A stretch of 64,000 nucleotides of DNA from Arbacia lixula (lineage: Eukaryota > Echinodermata > Echinoidea > Arbacioida > Arbaciidae), in contig OZ022587.1 of the NCBI GenBank assembly GCA_963669155.1, positions 4,422,121 through 4,486,120 of the forward strand. The letters run 5' to 3'. Both the position numbers and the translations under genes were made by a program. A model generated the notes under the pieces. The model had not been told where the DNA came from, did not search any database, and saw only the letters and a list, made by a program, of their open reading frames with translations. Below, piece after piece: positions 11,555 through 26,820 of this stretch (position 1 is the stretch's first letter; every line of letters begins with the position of its first letter).

Positions 11555-14500
11555 CTAGAATCCAGCGGAGGAAAACATGAAATGTAAGTTATATCCAGTA
11601 AACCCGATCACTTATGAAATCATATACGTTTGCTACATAGTTCGAGGACTAATCTTGATGAATCATTAATATTTATATCTGATGCTGAAAGATTTCAAAT
11701 ACACGGGACTAGTGAAATCATCATCAATAATCTGCGTTTGATATACGTTACATTTGTATTCTAGTCACGAATTCAATCTTGCTATGTCATGTAAAAGAGT
11801 TTGCCGTGTGACCTATGTATACAAACGTTACTAAAATGGACAATACGTGAATTTAAGACCATTGGCAAAAAGATTGCTCACTATCACCTTTTGACGTTTT
11901 TTTTTGGTCTTCCCAGTACTGTATATGCCCATTAATACATGGAACCAAGCTTTTAAAATATCTTATTCTTATTTTGACCTACGCTCGTTGATAATTATAT
12001 AGCAGGCTCGATACATTGTTGTAATTTCTGTTCTTTTTACTCAAAATATATTTATTTATCTGTTGTTCGATTCCGCATCATTTGTTACTTTGTATTCTTA
12101 ACTATTTGATTCGTTAGAACTGAGATACAGAATCTGGAAATGCTACATCTGGAGTTATCTGTTGTATGGAGGTGGACGTAGACTATATGCAAAGAAAACA
12201 GAACGGAAGTTAGAATCATTTGAAAAGTGGTGCTTCCTAAGAGTGCTAAGAATCAGCTGGGTTATGGAAACTAATAATATATATATATTCAATAGAGCAG
12301 GCAAAGAAAGAGATCTGATGATGATAATTTCGAATAGAAAACTTGTATATGTTGGTCATGTGATGAGAGGAGGAGGTCTACAGAAGATGTTACTTGAAGG
12401 AATGGTAGAGGGCAAAGGTGGGGTAGGTAGACAGCGAACCACCTGGTATCAAGACATGAACCATGTGGACAGGACTTACGTAATTATGATGATGTACGAA
12501 CAATTGTTTGGGACAGAAGAAGATGGAGGTGCATAGCCGCCAACCCATTTTCTAAGGGACGGCACTTGATGATGATGATTCTTGATGAGTGTTTGCATAA
12601 TCTTTCACAACTTTTTCACAATATTCACCATGTTCACCAATATCAATATCGATATCAATAACCTACCTGCGTCTCACGAACAGAACTGTAAGAAGCAGTA
12701 GAAGAATCAGGAAGAAAACTGAGATGACACTCCCTGCCACGACACCTGGAAACATACAGGAAATAAACGATAACTTACACGTTTTTTTCATTGACTTACA
12801 AGATGGATCATGCTATCGTAACTACTGGTTGTATGCCTACACTATCTTTCAGTGAACTTGAAATTACGCCAAATATCCTTTTTTTTACCAAAATCTAGCA
12901 GAATGGTCCTAACGGCGGACTATTGAATATTGATGAATCAGAGTGAACAAGACGCTTAGGTATTTGTTACTACTTCATTGTGTCTTTTCCATCAACAATA
13001 GCCTAGTGGTTATGTCACTGCTCGGTATGCATGGTAAGCGGTAGATGCAGGTTGAAATTCCTCTGGTTCCACGATTTGTTCTCTTCCTTTTTTTGTTTAC
13101 ATTAATTTGCAGGATGGAGCACGCAAGCATATTACTACTGGGCGCAGTATGCCCAAAAATTCAATATGGAATATTGTACGTGTGTATGAAATGGGAGAAG
13201 AAAAATGGGCTTCATAGTGATGATTTTTATTAATTATTCGGAAATATATTTCTCAAAAACGTATTCAGTAAAGCATGATTCAATCAAAGATTCACCCGTC
13301 TTCACATGTCAAGATTTATGATCGAAACAATGATAGTACGCACGACTGTTCATGTCCTCAAAACTAATGTTCAATTTTAAAAGTGAAGTTTTTATAATGA
13401 ATCTGGATAAAATTGAGAAAATGATTAATATCTCGATGATAAAAATCAGATAGATAGACGAATGCACAAATGCCTGTAATGGTAGTGCTAGCTCCATAAC
13501 TGATAACCATATACAGACGTGTATATTAATGTATGGGAAGTGTCATGGTGTAGTGGGTGTGAACTGTGACGGAAGATCTCAAGGTCCCAGGTTCAAGCCC
13601 ACCCATGACACTTGTATCCCTTCTTTTCTTCTTTTACATTGCTGCTCTCCACCCAGTAGTAAACATGTCTACATAACTGGTAGGAGATGGGCGGCTATGT
13701 GAATGATCTTGACTCATCGCCGATATTGTGCAGCGGGCACGGACTACTCCTCAGGAAGTGGAGATGGTGCACAAATGTGTGCGTTCTTGTATCCAGTGAC
13801 CAAGGGGGGGGGGGCATTTCATCAAAGGACTTGTCGGACGTTTTATCCGACAAACTGTTATAAGCTACTGAAATGCTTGCATCTTATTGGCCGAGAGCAA
13901 ACTTGTCGGATAAAATATCCGACAAGTCCTTTGATGAAATGACCCCAGGGCTGCAATCATAGAACCTCAATTCAGTTTCTGGATGCGCAAAGGAGCAGAT
14001 CGCCCATGACATAATAACAAAAAATAGGTCACGTTTTTTTTTTTTTTTCTTACGCTGTATTGTTCATTGTTTTTCGTAACGCTGTCATTTCCACACACAC
14101 CTATTGTGCTTTCCTAATGATTCCGTCGCTATGACTACGTCAGTTTATGGCTGTATATTTGTTCATGATTTTTGTGTTTTTACGAATTGACAATATAACT
14201 GGAATAAAATTAATTGAACTGTAGACCGAAATGTAGTATACTATATGTTTATTACGTATGTTAGTCTTTGATGCCGGTTTTATACCGTTTTAAGCTAAAT
14301 AATCGTCTGATGTGAACCACGAGGGGTCGGCATCTATATTATTTTTTTCCCTTAGAGGCTTTCATGAATAGGCCTAGTATGTAGAGTAGAGCTAATACAT
14401 ACCTGCCAACGATTGGGGTTCGGAGAATCCTTCGGTTATGGACAGAGTGGACATGGTAGATGATGACTCAGAACCCCCGCGAGCTGGAGTTGAAGGAATG

Positions 14501-17500
14501 GTGATAAAAATTAAAAAAAATCCATTTAATCTCATATTTTCGTTGCTAATACCGTGGACAAATGCGAACACAGTTGTGTGTGAGTAATGTGATATAACAT
14601 ACTAGGTGTTTAACAAACCTTTGTCAACCCGTAATGTATTTTGTGCCAAGAGCATCATGCATTATTTTTGGCACTGTAATGGCAGGTGTCAGGGGATTGA
14701 CAGGTATGTTACATAATGGGAACTGTTGCGTTCTTAAATAATCTGATACATACCAATTGTTAGGTCTTAGGTCCAAATTTGTCCAAAAGTTATAATCTTA
14801 TCAAATAGTGAAAGGATTATTCCAAGAATAATAATTGATCAAATGTCATGAAACCTGCTACTGTAGTAATGAAGTGTTTTCACTTTCTCCTGAAAAGAAC
14901 GTTTTCAAAACAATATTGTTGACATATCACATAAAAAGTAAAATCCAGGTATTCTCTGCGATAATTCTGACATCTCATGTCATATTTTTGTAAATAGCCT
15001 CACATGCTGGTGTAGACAATCTACCTCTAAATTCTTATTAAAACTTCTGCTAATAAATAACGTGACTGAGGAGAAATGACAGCTGCAGTGTAAGCGTTAG
15101 TGTTCTTTTCTCTTGTCTTTCCCCAAAAGCTCACTTCATAATTACCCTCAATCAGCAAAAAAATGACATTAATTGTAATGTTTATATATAACATTAATTT
15201 CTTACAGGAGCTATCATTTCCTTTCAAATATTTATCGTTAACTTGGCCATGTAAGAAAGACAGTTCAACTATTGTAATTTCGTCAGAGCATTACAAGTGG
15301 TAAGTTACAATTGTTGTCGTTATAATTGTAGAGTATCTAAAGTAACATAATCCGTATAGAAGAAGAAGCAGCGAAAGAATACTAACCGCTCGTCTGACTG
15401 ACATAGTTCTCAGAAGTTGCGACAGGGGTAGTTGTCGAAGATGCAGGAGGTTCAGTTGGACCCGTTGTAACAGTCGTTACGCTTGTAGGTGGTTCGGTGG
15501 TTGGGCTTGTGGTAATGGCTGTACAAGTAAACGAAGTTGTGATGTTTGTTTTACGCCGAAGCTCTTGTTTTCGTTTTTCGTGGTTTATGTTTCTTAATTC
15601 AATGTAGTACGATTTCGGGGAAGAGTAAATAGTAAGCGTTCTTATCAACTATTTGAGTTCCATTGAAGAATGAACATGATTATCACATATGTAAACAATT
15701 CTCATATTCACATTAGCTAATTCAGATCGAATTGCAGCATGATCATCTTGAAAAAAATGACATGGTTTCATTTTTAGATTAACGAACTCTATTTCATTTT
15801 AGGAATAACAAGACTTTGGAATAATGTGCCTATGGAACAATGATCCTTTCCAATTCGAAACATTACCTGGGTAATATACTACCAACGTAATGCTCTAACT
15901 CTCCCATTGTCAAGAAGATGTGTTTTAAAGCAGGGACGTGTTATGGAAGGATATGAAGCAACTTTCTTCCTTTGAACCCATGTGCCAAGCCGCTGAAAAG
16001 TTATATGTTCTCAACAGGTGCTGTTCAGGTGTTTGAACAATTATGAATATGATTGTGTGGCAACGGCTTCTCGGAGAGGACAAAAGAAATTTACAGTCTC
16101 ATTTCGCTTGTCCCGTTCTGTTAATACTTCCATGAGCATAACAGGTATCAGCAAACACAAATAAACAAGTTTTTCAAGTGAAATATCTCTGTTTCACGCA
16201 AACACACACAAATGCCGTTAATGATAATACACAGCTTAATATATCATTTTGAGAGTGGTTGAATCCCCCAGATGCACAAGTTGTCGGAAAGTGAAGAAAT
16301 TGGCCAATTTTGTAAGTAATAAAAATAGCTTATATGTCCGATTTTTAATGATTCCTCAATACTTTTCGAAACAAAAGCAGAGTAAAGGATCTGTCATTAT
16401 CTGCCGTTAACTTCCTTAAAGTTTGCAAACAAATTTGTCAAAAACAAAACGTCTACAGACAAATGGGAAATTAAAGAAATTTCTTTTCAAGTTGACATCA
16501 GCTAAATGTCGGCACGGCACATGGAACATCAAAGCATTGTCATGATTATGGAATGTTTTTGGCATTCATGAGCACGCTTTAGAACCCATACAGATGTTTG
16601 AATATATTATGCTCGAGTTTCTACTCCTTCGTAACACCTCCCTGTTTAAAGACAGCCTGTCCCTTTTTCAGATCACCACAAAACCATCGAAACATTGGCA
16701 AAACATATAGAGAAGTGTTAGCAAGCTCTATATGCACAATTTGAAACTGATACGTAGTGTAAAATTCAAATAATGCACGTAAACAACGTCTGATTAATAG
16801 TCTTTACCTCAGGCTCTTAGCAGTTTGTGTTGAAATATCTGCTTTATTGATTAATCTGTTTATTAAATTATAAAATGCATTATCAAAAAAATTGTTCTAT
16901 AGAAGGAATCATCTCCAACGTTTGGGAATTACTCATAAAATTAGGATTTCACACACGCATAATAACCACACAGATACTGTAACAAAGAAAAAAGTCGATT
17001 TGAAATTTAACGGCCGAAATTTTTTACATATACAGAAAGCTTCAACATGCTATATTCTAAGAAATGGTCTTGAATCACACTTTCTTCAATTTACGATCGT
17101 GATAGACGATTTCAAATTTTACGCTTGCAAAAGGGACGGACAATCTTTAAACCAATGTGGTTTTCGATGCATGAAAATGTAAGGGTTAACACAATTCTGC
17201 CACCGCTCATGGTATCTGCAGGAGGCTATATTTAAACATGTGAAATATATACATTAACCCCTTTCTCACTTGTTTCGCAGTTAAGTCCAGTAAAGCCTTC
17301 AGGACAGCTGCAAGTGTAGGACCCATCGCTGATTTCTGTGCACGTCGCTCCATTGGAGCAGGGGTCGCTGTAACACGCGGGGAGTGCTGTGTGCAACGGT
17401 GAAACATGATAAACATAATAACTTGATCATGTGGAAAAGGTTGCTGTTTTGTTCATACACTCTCCAATCATCAATACCAAAATTTATGATACGTTTCTTT

Positions 17501-20500
17501 TCCCATCATCATGACCATGTCTATGTTACATTAATAATGTCTATCAATTCTAGCCTTTCGTTTCTCACATGATGCGAATGTGATGTAGAAAATAAATAAA
17601 GTGTGCATGTATAAAGATCATGTAGATAGACCAAGTTCTCACCGTTACACGTGAAATTTGGTGCGCTCCATGTTGCGTCAGCTTGGCAGTAGCTGATTGG
17701 GGCTGCGTCAGGGTAGTAACCAAACAGACACTCGTAGGTAGCCACATTGCGGTAATAAGCCGTTAACGCAAACGTTGCGTTAGTCGCATTCTGGACGCTC
17801 GGTGGACTTCCTCCGCAAGTGATAGCTATTGATCACAAACAAATAAAGTCAAAACCGTCAGAGCGATCATGTGATTTTGTTAATGAAGCAATATCATTGA
17901 CAAATTCATAAAAAAGCGATTTCCTAACTTAAAGGAAGTAAATGCTTGTGTAATGTTCGACAAACAAAATTTTGATAAAAAAGGCTTATGGTAAAAATTT
18001 GTCATAAAAATGATATTCCACATATTAAATATTTTTCAAATGAGTAGGTTCTAACCCTGTCTTCTGAACTTTTTACTGTAAAATATGCGTTTAATAACAA
18101 TCACCCCAGTAATTCCTCCCCCCCCCCCTCTTCAATCGGTGTACCACACTATCAAATATAGCTTACCTACTTGACATATCAGTGATATTTAAGTTTTTAG
18201 CAGTATTATCTACCAACATAGTAAATGTTGTCTTCCATGTGTTATAGGTTTCACGACAATTATAGCATTGGTGTGACTAAACCATTATCTCGGTCTATAT
18301 AGAGTACCAAAGTTGTGTCGACATGATCATTGTTATATAGGTTTCTGGTTCTTAACAACATTACTCAAGGGGAAACTTTCACTGGTCCGATATTGTCTAG
18401 CGGGGTAGTGTCGGTCACTTCCAACGAGAGTCCCCGCTATGATTACCCATATAATAGACACAGTTGTATTGGCAATATGCTCGTTATGACGTCACACTTC
18501 GGTACACCATTGCACGATAACCTACGTTTACACGTTGGCCTAGTCTCATTCCATTTGCCACTAATTAAGCACACGAGGTTCGAATCGCCATCCAACTCGT
18601 AACCGGAATCACAGCGGAATTGTATGATCGATCCATCGAGGAAGGTTGATCGATCACTTGGGTCACGTGATCCGTGGGGAGGCGCACCGGGATCTCCGCA
18701 GGCTGGGATTCCTGGAAACAGGTGAAATCACGTGATAAAGTGTAATAGGTATGGCTCGGTAGGGGGGAGGTGGGCATACAAAAAAATTGAATTTGCAATG
18801 TTTGAAAAAATATATATCGCGTGTTTGACATATTTGAAGTTTTTAGATTTATATTCAGGGTTGTATAATGAGGTCTCAGACAATCTCTCATGTACTCATC
18901 ACACATGCCTGTTCTGCTTGTTCAATTCCAAGAAATGTTTGACCCGATACATGGTGGCTTTCAAATTGGTGTAACACCTTACACGTCAACTAGTCAATTG
19001 ATGAATTTATTAATTAAGGGAGAAAAGGGGGGGGGGGGGGTAGGGGGAGGCGGAGGCGGAGGCGCGTACTATACTCACAAACTCCTAGAATTGTTTTGTT
19101 AAAGCTTTCCTTTTGTTTTCCGTTTGTTGAATTGTGTACCCATTGTTAATCATTGCAACTATTGAGTGTCATACATTCTGTCTTCTTGGAAGAGCAGTCT
19201 TCGTGAATGAAATGACTACACTGGTAAAATAAAGTTAAATTGATAAATTGATAAAGTGTTAGATTTGACCCGCCGCTTCAAAACCACCAGTAAGTCTCCG
19301 AAGATCATGTTTTTATTGCACACATGTTCCGGAAGAAACAACTTAAATCAAAATGTATTACGACCAATCGATGGTGGCTTTTCAGAGGGAAACACATCAT
19401 TGGTTTATTGCTGCATTTGTGATTTACTGCTTAATGCTGTTGTTGTTTAATTTGCGGATTAAAATTATATTCAAAATTAATTACAGATACTCAATGGCAA
19501 CGTGTCATCAACTTTTTGCCATTCTTAACGCCAGGGAAGCCCTTTCGCAAGTCAAAACTATGAATTGTGTAAATACCATGGGAAATGGAGGAAAACACTA
19601 TAAAAACTTGCCTCACAACACTAAAACTGGAAATCGATTTAAAGCAGAATTATAGCAATCGGTAGATTTCATGTTCCTGTAGCCTAGTGACTAAAACACA
19701 GTCCACAATACAGAGCATGCGTTGGTGCGAGCAAGGCTCCCTTACCAAGGCATCGCACACTGACAGAGGCAATATGGTATATGCAGGCAGACTATGGTCA
19801 ATACGATACTGAGTGTTCCAAACGCAAGCAAGGATAGTTAATTGCTTTTCCTAAAAAGTTCACGAAGCTTTGACCGTGAGATCTTATCATTAGAGTATAC
19901 TGTTGATCCCGCCGAGTTCCAGGACTTTTGTAAAAGGGATACCATACAGTACTTTTGATTCACACCTTTCACTCTATTCTCTTCTTTACTTCTGTTCATT
20001 GGTTTATTTATTATCTCAAGTCTTACATTTAAAAGTCAAAGATACCCCGTGAGGTCGGACCTGTTTGACAGATTGATTGAAAGCGAATATCGCAGTTAAT
20101 GTCGTTCCACTGAAAGGCGGTGTTCTCCCATATTTGTACGCACTCCTCATTCCCACTGTCATTGGGTTCACCGAGCGCCCACTGCGATTGTGACATTCTT
20201 GTGCCTGAAATATAACATATGTAAATCATTAAAACAAGGTGAGAGCTTTTGCTTTCTGTTTGATCACTAATACGTACATACGCACATGCATACTTCCCAC
20301 CCTATTTCTCCTATTATCATACAAGACAGAACAGTAATTGAGTGGAACTGCATGTGTGTTACACCGACCACACTCTGTCGCCATCATAACCACGTCCACT
20401 TCACCATCAGCAGCAGTAGCAACAACAACAAACAGTAATATTTGCAAAACAACAGTATCAAACTGGAACCTTAAAGCGAAAGACAACCCTAAAGTTAATT

Positions 20501-23500
20501 TGGTTTGATTCAGAGCAGAAATATGAAAGAAACATAAAAGTGAAGCTTTGACGAGACAAGTTATGATTCCATAAGTTGCTCTTCTATGTTTATGATGATG
20601 GAATAATCATTATTCATGAGGTATGTGTGCAAAAACACGTTTTTAATGATGTATCAAATTCAGAGGTGAAATTATGCATATCTCCTTGAGAAAATGGAAA
20701 TAAAAAAATAGTACCCAATATATGGGAGAGCATCTCGCACGTGACATCACAAGCCCCAAACATTCAAAAATCGCAACTTTTTTTTTATCCTTTGAGGGAT
20801 CTTCATCAATCCTTCACTAATCTGTTTGTTTCGTGTTTCTTTTATTAAAACTAATTTCAGGATGGACTTTCCAATTGCTCGGGTGCACACACACAAACAC
20901 AAAGAACACAACCGCCGCTATTACAGCGCGCCACACGCACAAAATTCATCGAACCAAATTCAAATACCATAACGGCATTATAAATATACCTATACGACGA
21001 GAATCTGCGTGTGGACGCTGGCTAACGATACGACACATAGCAGAGCATCGTCAGACGAAAATCTGATAACAATGACATTTTGAATAGGTTTGTGTACAAA
21101 ATACTGCTTTTCCCATACTGGTCTATAGCACAGTCAATTTTGCTCTCGAAATCTATCAAAGTACATAACTGAATGAGAAAAAAATAATGGAAATAGAAAA
21201 AAAGACAAATAAACAATGGAATACGTAAGAATTGATTTGCAATTTCAAAGTTGTTGAATACGATATTGATTGATATGCTACTAGGCATAGTAGAATAAAA
21301 ACAATTTTCATCTTTTCTTAATGAAATATAAATACATTTGTAAAATGTGCATTAAATTCTTATTAATCATAATATGCGTGCTTTAATCAGGAAGTAAAGC
21401 GTAATGGGAGCATTCTGACAGCCGATCTAAGCCTCTGTTACATACAACCATGTACGTTATTTGAACTAGCCCGGAAAGCAAAATATTACTAACGGCGAAA
21501 AAAAGCTCCGTTGAGAATGTAAAATTGACCGTAGCAATACCGATGTAGTAGCGGCGTTTCCGTTGTTCTACTGTTGCCCGACTAACATTGTATTTAAAAA
21601 GCCCATGTCCTACTGAATAAACTTTTACCAAAGCTACTGTGTAGCGAAGTGATACCAAAGCACTACCACAGCACTATCGTTAAATAAATACATATCTACA
21701 TTGTATCAAGTTTGGGAATACATGTTAACATTTCTTCACAAGTTCACACTGCCATGACTGCAATCCTTTACCTCTAGCACACATCAACACGACATGATGA
21801 CTACGCGCACTACTCCCATAGCAGGGACTACCACGATCATGGTGATTACATCAAGTAGATGAAGGCTTACCGTCAATCCAAAACCAAGACCTTATGATGG
21901 GAGAACCATCGTCGTATCCTGCAATCCACCAGCCTTGTTGCCACCAAGTATCAAGCATTTTCGCCGTATCAGAGAGGAAATCCTGGGTGCTTTCATCTAA
22001 GATTTCGGCCAAAGAACCACCGGAATTTCGACAATAAGTTAAGGCGGAGGTGTGATCGAGGTTGTTACTAACGAAGTGGTAGCATTTCCAACCGTGTTGC
22101 ACCATTACGGTGTCCCCATCGAGACCAGTGTCCTCACAAGGGGTTGCTATACAATGAAAAGTAGAACAGGTAGGTTACATTGGGGTGGAGTTTGGGTATA
22201 ACGGACTGGTAAGTACTAAAATTTAAAAGCCCCCGAGAAGGGGACTTGGGCAACCTGCCAAGGCGCACTGTTTAGGCCGAAAAAGTGAGACTTGTTTCTA
22301 ATTGACAAAGGACCCGAGAAGGCGCGAAGGCGACTTAATGAAATCTTCAAGGCGCTTTCTCGCCTTCTAGTTGTAAACAAAGCACAATGGAGAGTTGCAC
22401 TATCAAGTCGCCTTCTCGCCTTTGAAACGATGCTCAACGCGATGCGGTCAGTCGTACGACTCTGTGACAGACTGAAATGAATGACCCGACTTGTCATGCT
22501 TGTGCAAGAAAGCAACAGCAAATTTCTGGTCGTAGCTGTTAATGGCTGCAAAATCGTGTCGACTGGGTGTATATACTATTTTCCATCACACCTGCTTCCA
22601 TTAAAATTAACCATGATTTTAGTCATAAACACTTGAATTCGTCGTGCATGGTCACCACTCACGTTTCAGTATACTAACGGAGTCTTTGACAAGAGTCTTT
22701 TACAAGAAATATAAATGCTTCACGTAAAAAAAACTTTAATAAGAATAATTCATTCAAGACGTGAGAGAGACAGAGATACGGAGACAGACACAGCGAGAGA
22801 GAGGGAGAGAGAGAGAGAGAAAGATAGAGAGACAGGGAAAGAGAGATAGAGGGAAGGGGAAAGAGGAGGAAGAGAGATAGATAGATAGATACATAGATAG
22901 AGACAGATAGAGAAGGAGAGAGAGAGTGCGAAGGAGAATGCGCATATGGACCACTATTAACAGCATGTTGAGAGAGTTAGAGGGTGGCAAAAGAGAGCAA
23001 ATGAGAAAAAGATGAGAGGGGTACTGAGCGAAGGAAAGAGAGAGATAGAGAGAGACACACACTGAGAAAAGTGAAAATAAAGACAAAATACAAACAATGA
23101 GAGAGGGAGAGAGGAAAACTCATACATGTATTTTACTTACGAAACTGACAAATGAAACCGTGTGTACTATCGCAGGCGGCATCGTTCCAACCGTACACAT
23201 CATTTGATTTCCACAGGTTGATGCATCCCTCATTACCATTATAATCATTTGGTTCTCCACTATTCCAAAACAACCTCTCAATGTACCGGCCATCTGTTAG
23301 ATCAAACATAAAATATAAGATACTTCAAAGATAGTGTTCGCATTTTGCACATAAAAGTAAACATTGTATGAATCACAAATACAACATATGATAGCAGCTC
23401 CTATTTGATTGATTTAAAAATTTAACATTACAATGACTGAAGTGGTTGGCACTGCAGGACCCGAAATCACCGGAGTGCCGTTATGATATCATGACTACGC

Positions 23501-26402
23501 GTCACAATTTTCTTTGATTTCAAGACACCAGAAATAAATAAACTTAAAATGGTAAAACCGTTGAACCAAAACAGAATATTGACCTTGTAAAGATGGCAGA
23601 AGGGGATCCACCTTGATCACAGCCCGTATACTACCGATGGTGTTAATAGTGATGCATAATTTCTAATATAGCATGACAAATTATACAACTATATCAGTTT
23701 CTTTCTCAGGCGCTGCTTCCTTCCCAAGTATACATTAGTCGGAGTAAGTCATGTTTTCTGGACAACGCGTCAGCCAAATTTAGAAAGGCCTATTTCATAT
23801 GTAAACCCATTTACATTCTTACGATCCTATAATCTGTGGAATGATATAACGCGTCGCATTTATACAACTTAATGTGTTGGGGCTTGCAAAAAGGAATAGA
23901 ACAACTGTACATTGGATCATACACTGTCAATCGATTTCTGTTCAAAATGCATTTCCCTTAGTTTCGGTATATTAACCATTTTAATGATTTATATGCCTGG
24001 TAAAATCGTGCTCTATCTCATTCACGTCATTCACGGGTATTTGTTAGTGAAAATACACACAAAGAACATAAATGATAAAGAAATCGTTAATAAAGCACTG
24101 TTATTATCTTATCATTATCGATGTTATTATCAATGATACGCACCGCATTAATTTTCCTTCTGAAAACAGATTCAAAACCTAACATATACACCTCATTATT
24201 ATTATAATACAAATATACACATATTCAATCATAAACATGAAAAGATAGAAATATTGAAAATAATAAAAATGTATATAGCTTAAGTCCCAGTTTGCAATTG
24301 TCATTAATGGCCAAAATAGAATAATTCGTAGCATTAATATCTAGTTACCGAGTACAGAGAAAAGGGATTTTCAAAGCAAAACCCATAGCTTGATAACGTT
24401 CGAATATCACTGTTGTATTAAATCATAGTTAAATAATAATTGTATTATCATACATTGTATTACTATAAAGAAGATGAAAGCTACCTGATATCCATTTCCA
24501 GCCTCGTCCTTCTCTTGCTCCAATCCAATAGTTCAGAACATTATGAAATGTTTCTTTCAGGAATTCTTGAGTCGCATTGTCTTTTACTAGAGCTAGGGAT
24601 CCTGAGAGGCAGTTACTCTTGGCATTCTCCCATTTCTTGGTGTTAGTTTGATCCTTGAAGCATGTATTTTGGTCAGCATACTCTACCCACCCGCTGTCGC
24701 AATTGACTGAATGGAAATGAAAATAAAAACCAGATAATGTGTATGAAGAGGTCATGAGGCCGGACGTTCTTTAACTTTGTCTCTGCCAGACTGTACACTG
24801 AAAGAACATATCACTTCTGTTTGTAAACATGGTAAATCAGCATATTACATGGTCTATAACATTCGTCGTATCCGAAAATATTGCGAAAGGGATGTTACAG
24901 AAGAGATTGTTCATGCATGCATCATTAGCAAATTGGATAGTCTACTGTATGGGATCCCTGACTCTCAAATATTGAAATTGCAGAGGGTGAAAAACACCTG
25001 TGCAAGGCTTATATTATTTGGTTGTACGAAATATACAAGCATCACACCAATACCAATAATTTTTACCAATACGACAGAGAATAGCATTCAAAGTCTTACT
25101 AATTGTATATAAAGCACTTCTTGATCAAGCTCCTGGCTACATAACAGAATGATTAAGGTAAAAACCAGTAATCATGGTCGCAATTTGCGCAGTTCAACGG
25201 ATCCTCTGCTTTTACAGATTCCATCCTGCAAAACAAAAGTAACGCTAGGTGATCGAGGATTTGCTTGTGTAGCCCCCAAGCTCTGCAATAGCTAACCCCT
25301 GGAAGTTAGGAAAGCACCATCCGTAAACAACTTTAAATCAAAGCTCAAAACACATCTATTTAATAAATAACAAGCATTTAAGGAGTCCTATAAAGCGCAG
25401 TGAAATATATGCTTTATGGAATAGTTTCTGCGTTCAATAAATTTATATATTATCATTACTATTATTAGTGTACACTGCCCTATTGGAATGGTGTATATTA
25501 CTAATGCATATCACTGGCGTATAAAGAGTTAACTCTGTCTGTGGATACGGTTTTATGCTAATTACTCTTTTTATTTTTATCATTACACTTATTGCAATTG
25601 TCATGCTTGTGTGCGACCAAAAAATATCACTGATTCAAATAAATCAGCAGGGATATCAACCCATGTTGTACAATTCTCGAGCTGCCTTGTTGATGTTGAC
25701 TTACTTTAGGCAGCAATGTAATAATACGTATAAAATACTAAGTACCCTACGTGTTACCATACATGAATACAAATGTTAAATTAGCGGTGGGTATAAGTGT
25801 TTGTCCCATCCAGTGCCCTGTAACAAAGGTTTGCGACCAGGCAATGGCCAATCAACATCATTGTTGCATGCGCTTATAGTTCAAAAGAGTGACCAGTAAC
25901 CAATCAGAATACACCTTTATGTGACGTGGCCCAGGTCTCTATCGTTTTAAAACAGATGTTTTTCAATTTTCCGATCATTCATTCATTGCATACTTTTACA
26001 GGAGGGATCAGAGAACAACCAGGTGCGATTCACGTTGCACGTGTTGCTCTCCGTACTGATCGTATAGCCGTCGTCGCATTCGTAGTTGATTTCATCCGTC
26101 GGTGTGTAGTCCTGTAGGGGAAACGGTTGTGAGGCGATAGATCCATGGGCCGGTACAGGAGGGTCTGGACAGACGATCTCTACAAGAAGAGAAAAATGAC
26201 AAGTTTGATGATGTCACCTCTATTATGATACGACATCACACAAGCATTGTGGTGTTAACATGATTAAAACAGGGTTCTGCGAAGTGTGGACGGAACTACA
26301 AAGTAAGCCGAATCAGTTGGAGCAGTGTTTTTCATTTCGAGTAGACTACGTGAAATCGTTACGAGATGTCGAACTTATTTCATGTTATGATACATACAAT
26401 AC

Positions 26403-26440
<38 letters not shown>

Positions 26441-26753
26441 ATGTTTTTATTGAAGAATCATCGAGGATCACAAAATATACAAACAATTTCTACATGATTA
26501 GAAAACAAAATCAATAAGGCAGAATAACAGCAAGATGGTGCAATGATCAAAAGCGAAGTTCCGAGACAGAAAAGGATGGCCAGTGATACAGACCTTAGTT
26601 TACAAACCTCCAGAAAGTCACTATTTCACTGACATCGAAGACCTACAAAAAACAGGTTAACAACGCGCAGCTATGGCCGGAATAAACAAAGTCGAACGGC
26701 AGGGTGATTCATGTAAAAACACAACTTGCCTTCCACCGCCAACACCCAGGCAA

Positions 26754-26784
<31 letters not shown>

Positions 26785-26788
26785 ACTG

Positions 26789-26820
<32 letters not shown>

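Noticed and set aside
13536-13617. Functional tRNA gene
   Set aside because: A and B boxes are present but no full cloverleaf can be drawn and a SINE-like body follows.
19018-19065. G-rich tract as a regulatory quadruplex
   Set aside because: Only a G-run with GGCGGA repeats in an intron; nothing links it to function.
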